Below are positions 57,164-64,000 of a stretch of DNA of 64,000 nt, one piece after another. The notes under the pieces were generated by a model that did no database searches, was not told the origin of the DNA, and saw only the letters and a list, made by a program, of their open reading frames with translations. The stretch is from Elymus sibiricus (Eukaryota; Streptophyta; Magnoliopsida; Poales; Poaceae), in assembly GCA_039707655.1 (NCBI GenBank), contig CM077665.1:134993148-135057147 (forward strand), read 5' to 3'. The position numbers and the translations under genes are program-made. Position 1 is the first letter of the stretch, and every line of letters starts with the position of its first letter.

Positions 57164-58655
57164 TTGAGTAAGAGTGTCGAACCCAACGAGGAGCTAAAGG
57201 TAGAATTAATACTCTCTCAAGTTCTATCGACCACCGATACAACTCTACGCACGCTAACGCTTACTTTACCTAGAACAAGTATGAAACTAGTTTGCGGGAA
57301 TAAAACTAGAAGTACTTTGTAGGTGTAAAGATAGTTTTGCAAGATAATAAAGAACGTGGAAATAAAAGTTAGGTGTTGTTTTAATTAAAGAACAATAAAG
57401 TAAATATAGCGAGTGTGGAAAAGTGGTGATAGGATTTGTGAGATTGTCCTAGGCAATTGATAACTAGATCGGTAATCATTATTGCAGTTTTATATGAGGG
57501 AGAGGCATGAGCTAACATACTTTCCATACTTGGATCATATGCACTTATGATTGGAACTCTAGCAAGCATCCGCAACTACTAAAGATCATTAAGGTAAAAC
57601 CCAACCATAGCATTAAACATCTTGTCCCCTTTACTCCATACGTAAACAACCCCCTTACTCGGGTGTAAGCTTTTATCACTATAGCCACCCACTATAAGCG
57701 AATCATGAACATATTGCAACACCCTCCATCGTGAATCTTTCACATGTGCGCCTCTTGGAAAGCACCTTAAGACAGCACCAAGATAAACCACGCAACTCAA
57801 ACCAATCAAGATCATCAATCAACCCACAGGACAAAAGGGAACTACTAAACATCATAGGATAGCCACACATCATTGGATAATAATATATAGCATTAAGCAC
57901 CATGTTCAGGTAGGGGGTACAGCAGGATGCGGGAGATTGGACCACTGTAGATAGATGAGGGAAGGTGATGGTGGTGGTGATGACGGCGGCGAAGTTGCTG
58001 GTGTAGATCGCTGTCACGATGGATGCCCCGGCGGCGCTCCGGCGCCACCGGGAGAGAGGGGGAGAGAGCCATCCTCCTTCTTCTTCTTCCTTAGCCTCCT
58101 CCCTAGGTGGAAGGAGGGTTTCCCCTCTGGTATATGGCCGCAATGGCTCCCAGAGGGCGAGAGCCCCTCCAAGATTGGATCTCTCTCTATTTCGCGACTG
58201 TTTTCGGATGCCTTCACTATTTCTTAAATATCCGGAGATCCGTAACTCAGATCGGGCTGAAATTTTGAGGGGATTTTTATCGCGAAAATATCTTTCTTGC
58301 GCCAGAAGGACAGCCTCAACCGACCTAAGGTCTGTCCACAAGCCATCTGGCCACCCCTCGGGGGGGCTCAGTAGGTTGGCTTGTGGGGCCCTCGGGCATC
58401 GTCTTGCGTTGATTCTGACTCTCAAAATTCACATATATTCCAAAAAAAATCTCCGTAAATTTTTATCGCGTTTGGACTTCGTTTGATATGGAATTTCTGT
58501 GAAACAAAAAACACACAAAAAACAGGAACTGGCACTAGGCACTGGGTAAGTAAGTTAGTCCCAAAAATATTATAAAATGTTGCCAAAAGTATATGAAAGT
58601 TGTAGAATATTGGCATGAAGCAATCAAAAATTATAGATACGACGGAGATGTATCA
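57164..58655 (-). repeat. 3' LTR of D2
   Basis: Matches D's 3' LTR from AGTAAGAGTGTCGAACCC to GGAGATGTATCA. It is somewhat longer than D's LTR owing to an indel between about 57330 and 57500. Confidence 0.87.
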
Positions 58656-59245
58656 GCATCCCCAAGCTTAATTCATGCTCGTCTTTGAGTAGGTAAATGA
58701 TAAAAATATAATTTTTGATGTGGAATGCTACCTAACATAATCTTGAACAAATGTATAATCTTGGCATGAATATTAAGATACAAGTGATTCAAGGCAACAG
58801 TCTGACAAAAAGACATCCATACTAAGGTTTACTAGCAACAATCATGTCCTTTCAAAATAGCAATGACAAAGAATGTTATCCCTACAAAATCATATAGCCT
58901 GTCATGCTTGGTCTTCCTAGCATAAAGTATAAATCATGAGCACCCCGGTGTCAAACCAAGCAATTGGATCGTACTTTTTCAATGTGCATCAACTTTTTAT
59001 TCTTCACACAATACATGAGCATGAACCATGGACATAGCATAAGTGTGGAATATAATATGGTGGTAGATATCAAAAGGGTTGAAAGTGGAGAAGAAAGTCT
59101 CGCATCAACTCGGCGTATCAACGGGCTTTGGAGATGCCCATCAATAGATATCAATGCGAGGAGTAGGGATTGTCCTGCAACGGATGCACTAGAGATATAC
59201 GTGTATGAAAGCTCGACTGAAGCTAAGTGGGTGTGCATCCAACTT
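57164..59245 (-). mobile_element. Element D2: Sabrina-like element, 3' LTR and part of 3' domain
   Basis: Minus strand 3' LTR 58655-57164 (lacking about the last 40 bp) and interior 58656-59245, with the PPT GCATCCCCAAGCTT reversed at 58656-58669. The interior tracks D's and stops at AACTT, where H begins. No coding sequence. Confidence 0.82.
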
Positions 59246-60147
59246 CCTTTGGAGCATCTCGGTACCACCGAGATTCACACATCGGTGTCACCGAGTTGGT
59301 CACTTTAGGTGTAACGGTTGGATTTTTGGAGATGCCTATATATACCCCTTCACCACCACCCACTCGAAAGAGAAGCACTCAGAACTATTCCATACTTGCC
59401 CCATCATATTTTTTGAGAGAGAGCCACCTACTCATGTGTTGAGATCATGCCATTCCATTCCAACCATATGAATCTTGATCTCTAGCCTCCCCAAGTTGCT
59501 TTCCACCAATCCCATCTCATCCACCAAGCCAAATCTGTGAGAGAGTGATTGTGTGTTGAGGAGTCTATCATCTTGAAGCACAAGAGCAAGGAGTTCATCG
59601 ACATTGCCGAGCCTATTACCTTTTGGAGGGTGGTGCCTCCTAGATTGGTTAGGTGTTCCTTGGGAGCCTCCTACTTCGTGTTGTGGAGTTGAACCAAGAA
59701 GTTTGTAAGGGCAAGGAGATCGCCTACTTCGTGAAGATCTACCCAGAGTGAGGCTAGTCCTTCATGGACGGAAGCCGTTTTGGAATAGTCAAGGTTGCTA
59801 CTTCATGGACCCTTATGGGTGGAGCCCTCCGTGGACTCTCGCGACCGTTACCCTCCGTGGGTTGAAGACTCCATAAACGTGGACGTACGATAGCACCACC
59901 TATCGGAACCACGGGAAAAATCTTCGTGTCCCTCATGCGTTTGATCTTCCTATCTCAACTCTTTACTTCAATGTGCAATGTCTTTACTTTCCGCTGCCAT
60001 ACTTGTTGACTTGCATGTGTAGGGTGTGTTAGACTTGCTTTAATTGTTAAAATCTGCCAACCTATTAACTTGGGAAAAGGTTAGGTTTTAAATTCCTGCT
60101 AGTAGTCTATTCACCCCCCCTCTAGACACACTTCTAGTGATCCCTCA
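59246..60147 (+). repeat. 5' LTR of H, left end truncated
   Basis: From CCTTTGGAGCATCTCGG to TGATCCCTCA, two bases before the PBS. The TATA box is at 59337-59344. Short imperfect repeats of TCGGTACCACCGAG and TCGGTGTCACCGAG type lie at 59259-59300. Confidence 0.8.
59337..59344 (+). promoter_or_regulatory. TATA box in LTR of H
   Basis: TATATATA followed by CCCCTTCACC. Confidence 0.6.
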
Positions 60148-60149
60148 AT

Positions 60150-60161
60150 TGGTATCAGAGC
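60150..60161 (+). promoter_or_regulatory. Primer-binding site of H, initiator tRNA-Met
   Basis: TGGTATCAGAGC, complementary to the 3' end of tRNA-Met, two bases inside the LTR. Confidence 0.92.
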
Positions 60162-60201
60162 TTTGGTCTCCATTGCTTCGGTTTAATCACCATGGAGGAA
60201 G

Positions 60202-61668
60202 ATGGATGTGTCTAGTATAGGGAGTTTGAGTTGTAGAGTGCCTATTCTTGATGGAGAGTACTATAGTCAATGGAAAACTTTGATGCTTGAGCTATTTAAT
60301 GAATTTCAATTGAGCAAATATGTTAAGAGCCCCTATGTACCTCCCATTGATCCTTTACATCCCACACACGAAGAGGAAATTGATATGCTATGCAATCTTA
60401 GAACTGTTAATCTCATTGTTAGAGCTTTGCCTAGAAATGTGCTTAATCAAATGAAGAATTTTGAATGTGCTTATACTTTGTGGAATGACTTGGAGAAACG
60501 ATATCCAAGTTATTCATTGAGTAATCTTGATGAAATTCTTCATAAAACTATTGCCTTTCACGAAATGATGCCTAATGATCCCAAGTTTGATGATTGTCTA
60601 TTTGAGCTTACAGACCTCATGCGTGCTAAAGGAGATGTCACAACTATTAGCAACATCATTGTAGAAGCCATTAGAATTCATAAATTTGAACATTGTCATG
60701 ATCAGAACCCTAACGAATCTCTTGTTCTTTATGACGAGGATTTCCCACTTGATGATGACAATGTGGAACATGGCTACTATGATGAAGATGAATTGTTCGA
60801 CATCGAGTATGAGAAGATCATGAAGAATCTAAGTCTCATGGCAAACTTCAAGGATTACATGTCCGGAGGAAAACAGTGGATTCTCGATAGCGGATGTACC
60901 GATCATATGACCGGAGATAGAGACATGTTTGAAGAGATCACACCAAACCATGGACCGCGAAGGTACGTAACGTTCGGAGACAACTCCAAAGGTAAGGTAC
61001 TTGGTCTTGGTAAGGTGGCCATATCCCATGATAGCTCTATTCAAAATGTTATGCTTGTTGAATCTCTTGGCTACAATCTTCTTTCCGTATCTAGACTTGC
61101 CGACTTTGGTTTTAATGTGCTATTTACGAAAATAGATTGCCAAGTGTTTCGTCAAGATAATCATAAAATGGTCTTTACCGGTTTCCGTAGAGGTGATCTA
61201 TACATTGTTGATTTCACTAAGAGTTCCAAACCTCGTACTTGTCTTCTTGCAAAATCTTCTAAAGGTTGGCTTTGGCATAGAAGACTAGGACATGTTGGCA
61301 TGCGTAATTTAGACAAGCTTATCAAAGGTGATCACATACTTGGTGTTAAAGATGTTATCTTTGACAAAGATAGACTTTGTAGTGCTTGTCAAGCTGGAAA
61401 GCAAGTAGGTGGAAGTCATTCCGTTAAGAATATCATGACTACTAGGAGACCACTCGAGTTACTTCACATGGATCTTTTTGGTCCCAATGCTTACAAGAGT
61501 CTAGGTGGAAATTCCTATGGTCTAGTTATAGTTGATGATTTTTCCAGATTTACGTGGGTATTCTTTCTTGATGATAAGTCGCAGGTTCAAAAGATCTTCA
61601 AGAACTTCGCTCGCAAAGTGCAAAATCAGTTTGAAGTAAAGATCAAGAAGATTCGGAGCGATAATTAA
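60202..61668 (+). CDS. gag-protease-integrase polyprotein start of H, stopped by TAA
   Basis: A 488-codon frame opens MDVSSIGSLSCRVPILDGEY. The gag domain (about residues 1-180) has YYSQWKTLMLELF and AYTLWNDLEKRY. The CCHC zinc knuckle expected before protease is absent, so an internal deletion is likely near residues 180-220. Protease has WILDSGCTDHMTGD (catalytic DSG) and RYVTFGDNSKGKVLGLGKV. The integrase zinc region has HRRLGH and CSACQAGK; the first catalytic Asp is in LLHMDLFGP. The frame ends at TAA 61666-61668, exactly at the second catalytic Asp region (RSDN). The whole polyprotein would continue through RT. Confidence 0.87.
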   Translation: MDVSSIGSLSCRVPILDGEYYSQWKTLMLELFNEFQLSKYVKSPYVPPIDPLHPTHEEEIDMLCNLRTVNLIVRALPRNVLNQMKNFECAYTLWNDLEKRYPSYSLSNLDEILHKTIAFHEMMPNDPKFDDCLFELTDLMRAKGDVTTISNIIVEAIRIHKFEHCHDQNPNESLVLYDEDFPLDDDNVEHGYYDEDELFDIEYEKIMKNLSLMANFKDYMSGGKQWILDSGCTDHMTGDRDMFEEITPNHGPRRYVTFGDNSKGKVLGLGKVAISHDSSIQNVMLVESLGYNLLSVSRLADFGFNVLFTKIDCQVFRQDNHKMVFTGFRRGDLYIVDFTKSSKPRTCLLAKSSKGWLWHRRLGHVGMRNLDKLIKGDHILGVKDVIFDKDRLCSACQAGKQVGGSHSVKNIMTTRRPLELLHMDLFGPNAYKSLGGNSYGLVIVDDFSRFTWVFFLDDKSQVQKIFKNFARKVQNQFEVKIKKIRSDN

Positions 61669-62150
61669 TCGGAGTTCAAGAACACCCATGTGGATACCTT
61701 TCTGGACGAAGAAGGTGTCTCACATGAGTTCTCGGCTATGTACACGCCTCAACAAATTGGAGTTGTTGAGAGGAAGAACCGGACGCTTATTGAGATGGCA
61801 AGAACGATGCTTGACGAATACAAGACGCGAAGACACTTTTGGGCAGAAGCCGCGGAAACAGCATGTCATGCCAAAAACCGACTCTACTTGCACAAGCTTC
61901 TCGGTAAAATGGCATACGAGCTACTCACCGGTAACAAACCCAAAGTTGAATACTTTCGGGTATTCGGCTCAAAGTGCTACATTCTTGATAAGCATCGTCG
62001 TACTAAATTTGCTCCTAAATCTCATGAAGAATTCCTACTTGGTTATGGATCGAACTCTCACACTTACCATGTGTACAACAACTTCACTCGAAAAGTTGAA
62101 GAGACGGTAGATGTGAAGTTTGATGAATCTAATGGTTCGCAAGTCGAATA
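61458..62150 (+). repeat. Integrase tandem duplication, copy 1 (H)
   Basis: 693 bp (231 codons) from GTTACTTCACATGGATC to GGTTCGCAAGTCGAATA. It contains the stop at 61666-61668 and the intact later integrase region (TPQQIGVVERKN, GYGSNSHTYHVYN). It ends in a TAG at the copy junction (62149-62151). Confidence 0.93.
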
Positions 62151-62151
62151 G
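61669..62151 (+). pseudogene. Integrase remainder, copy 1 (H)
   Basis: In-frame continuation after the TAA: FKNTHVDTFLDEEGVSHEFS, catalytic Glu in VVERKNRTLIEMARTML, HFWAEAAETACHAKNRLYLH, then the beginning of the spacer to RT (EETVDVKFDESNGSQVE). Asn has become Ile in PQQIG. The TAG at the junction with copy 2 is in frame. Confidence 0.87.
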
Positions 62152-62843
62152 TTACTTCACATGGATCTTTTTGGTCCCAATGCTTACAAGAGCCTCGGTG
62201 CAAATTCCTATGGTCTAGTTATAGTTGATGATTTTTCCAGATTTACGTGGGTATTCTTCCTTGATGATAAGTCGCAGGTTCAAAAGATCTTCAAGAACTT
62301 CGTTCGCAAAGCGCAAAATAAGTTTGAAGTGAAGATCAAAAAGGTTCGGAGCGATAACGGATCGGATTTCAAGAACACCCATGTGGATACCTTTCTTGAC
62401 GAAGAAGGTGTTTCACATGAGTTCTCGGCTACGTACACGCCTCAACAAAATGGAGTTGTTGAGAGGAAGAACCGAACTCTTATTGAGATGGCAAGAACGA
62501 TGCTTGACAAATACAAAACGCCAAGACACTTTTGGGCAGAAGCCATGGAAACAGCATGTCATGCCACAAAACCGACTTTACTTGCACAAGCTTCTCGGTA
62601 AAACGACATACGAGCTACTCACCGGTAACAAACCCCAAGTTGGATACTTTCGGGTATTCAGCTCAAAGTGCTACATTCTTGATAAGCATCATCGTACTAA
62701 ATTTGCTCCTAAATCTCATGAAGGATTCCTACTTGGTTACGGATCGAACTCTCACACTTACCGTGTCTACAACAACTTCACTCGAAAAGTTGAAGAGACG
62801 GTAGATGTGAAGTTTGATGAATCTAATGGTTCGCAAGTCGAAC
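62151..62843 (+). repeat. Integrase tandem duplication, copy 2 (H)
   Basis: Near-identical to copy 1. It keeps the Gly codon lost in copy 1 (RSDNGSDF) but has a one-base insertion near 62564 that shifts the frame. Confidence 0.93.
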
Positions 62844-64000
62844 AATTGCCAAATGATGTAGGTGATAAAGATCCTTCGGAAGCTATCCAAGACTTGTCCA
62901 TTGGCAAGATTCGTCCCATGGAGGTGAAGGAAAGTACTTCATCAACTCAAGTGGAAGCCCCTACTTCACGCCAAGGTGAACCTCAACACGACATGGAGGC
63001 ATCCACAAGCGGTACACGACAAGATGATGAAGAGGAGGAAGTACATCATGAAGATCCACCACAACCTTCTTCACCACCACCTCAAGGAAATGACACCTTC
63101 AACAACAACGAAGATGAAGGAGATGATGATGAAGAAGAAGCTCCACCATCCAACAAGCCAAAGCTACCCCGAGTTCGAGCACAAATGACCAAGAACCATC
63201 CTCTAAACCAAATCTTTGGTGATATACAAATAGGGTGAATCACTCGCTCGAAAACTCACCTAGCTAACTTTTGTGAGCATTATTCTTTCATCTCTAGCAT
63301 TGAACCCTTGAAGGTAGAGCAAGCCCTTGAAGACCCGGATTGGGTGAACGCGATGCATGAAGAGCTTCACAACTTCGAGAGGAACAAAGTGTGGACTCTC
63401 GTGGAGAAGCCCAAGGATGAGTAAAACATCATCGGAACCAAATGGGTGTTTCGGAACAAGCAAGACGAAGACGGTCAAGTCGTACGCAACAAGGCACGTC
63501 TCGTAGCCCAAGGATATACACAAGTCGAAGGTATGGACTACGGTGAGACCTACGCCCCCATCGCTAGACTTGAAGCTATTCGCATTCTTCTTGCTTATGC
63601 TAATCACCATGATATCACGCTTTATCAAATGGACATTAAAAGCACCTTTTTAAATGGTGAGATTGAAGAAGAAGTCTATGTTAAGCAACCACCTGGATTT
63701 GTGAATCCTAAGAAACCTAATCATGTTTACAAGCTTCGTAAAGCCCTTTATGGTCTTAAGCAAGCCCCTCGTGCTTGGTACAAATGCTTAACGAAGTTTC
63801 TCATCGAAAAAGGTTTTGAAATTGGTAAAATTGACGCAACCTTATTCACTAAGAGAGTTAATGGTGAATTATTTGTGTGCCAAATATATGTGGATGATAT
63901 TATCTTTGGATCTACTAACCCACAATTTAGTGAAAGATTTGGAAGGTTGATGTCCGAGAAGTATGAGATGTCCATGATGTGTGAGCTGAAATTCTTTCTT
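62161..64000 (+). pseudogene. Second integrase copy, spacer and reverse transcriptase of H
   Basis: The frame from 62161 gives the integrase core with D, D and E residues (MDLFGP, RSDNGSDF, NGVVERKN). A +1 shift near 62564 moves the rest to another frame that is open from 62381 to the TGA at 63236. The acidic, Pro-rich spacer between integrase and RT follows (EEEVHHEDPPQPSSPPPQ). RT starts about 63260 with further stops (TGA 63236-63238, TAA 63422-63424). RT motifs: [61 protein letters not shown] and the catalytic [10 protein letters not shown]. The frame reaches the window edge. Confidence 0.88.

Larger units (their letters stand above)
59246..64000 (+). mobile_element. Element H: Sirevirus-like Ty1/copia retrotransposon (runs off window)
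   Basis: 5' LTR part, tRNA-Met PBS, gag, protease, integrase (with tandem duplication) and RT in copia order, integrase before RT. The 5' LTR lacks a TG start, so its left end is probably lost. The 3' end lies beyond the window. Confidence 0.88.

Noticed and set aside
1..64000. tRNA genes suggested by tRNA-like matches
   Set aside because: The matches are 12-18 base primer-binding sites at LTR ends; no cloverleaf follows.

Overview
The window is plant nuclear DNA, almost certainly from a Triticeae grass (wheat, barley or a relative). No single-copy host gene, tRNA, rRNA, CRISPR array or bacterial signal could be supported. Nearly every base belongs to a nested stack of LTR retrotransposons plus two CACTA DNA transposons. 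The grounds are initiator-tRNA-Met and tRNA-Asp primer-binding sites, LTRs beginning TGATACGTCTCC behind the polypurine tract AAGCTTGGGGATGC, Athila- and Tat-type Ty3/gypsy polyproteins, a Ty1/copia polyprotein, and CACTACTAGG termini with RNA-hairpin-like subterminal repeats. Family names such as Sabrina, WHAM and Fatima are recalled resemblance, not database matches. The letters Z, A, B, T, S, Y, C, K, X, E, D, F, L, D2 and H are my own labels.

Layout from left to right. Z (1-5468, minus): 5' end of a gypsy element with a 3.9 kb LTR, sitting inside the 5' LTR of A. A (5469-12753, plus): gag-protease-only Athila-like element. B (12754-14834, plus): 3' end of a Tat-lineage gypsy with an antisense ORF and its 3' LTR; A sits in that ORF. 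T, second half (14835-22686, minus): 3' domain, integrase, archaeal-type RNase H and RT of a Fatima-like Tat element, interrupted by S (15906-20127), a 4.2 kb solo LTR with a perfect CTGTC target-site duplication. Y fragment (22687-22860): one end of a CACTA element. C (22861-29866, plus): non-autonomous Athila-like element. K (29867-35791, minus): near-complete but decayed Athila gag-protease-RT-RNaseH-integrase plus an ORF in the env-like position. T, first half (35792-38619, plus): 5' LTR, gag, protease and start of RT. Y, rest (38620-39474). C LTR fragment (39475-39647, minus). X (39648-41237): CACTA remnant with a captured DEDDy 3'-5' exonuclease pseudogene. K 3' domain and 3' LTR (41238-43703, plus). 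E (43704-55352, plus): Tat gypsy integrase end, long antisense ORF (interrupted by D, 45598-50228) and 3' LTR (interrupted by F, a 1.4 kb solo LTR with GCCGG duplication). L (55353-57163, plus): 3' end of another gypsy. D2 (57164-59245, minus): Sabrina-like 3' LTR and interior. H (59246-64000, plus): Sirevirus-like copia element with an in-frame tandem duplication in integrase.

The main result is a structural one. The segment of about 16.6 kb from 22861 to 39474 appears to be inverted. Reversing it on paper simultaneously (1) makes CACTA Y whole, flanked by a CCA duplication inside T's RT; (2) puts T's two halves back on one strand with the reading frame rejoined; (3) rejoins the split 5' LTR of C; and (4) puts K's coding region and its 3' LTR in the same orientation. 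The inferred nesting is then Z in A in B in T in K in E in L, seven levels, with S and Y in T, C (and probably X) in K, and D and F in E.

Functionally these elements cooperate only in the retrotransposon sense. A, C and D have LTRs and shared 3' regulatory domains but lack reverse transcriptase and integrase, so they would depend on an Athila-type enzyme source such as K. Every coding region seen here carries stops, frameshifts or truncations, so none of these copies looks autonomous today.
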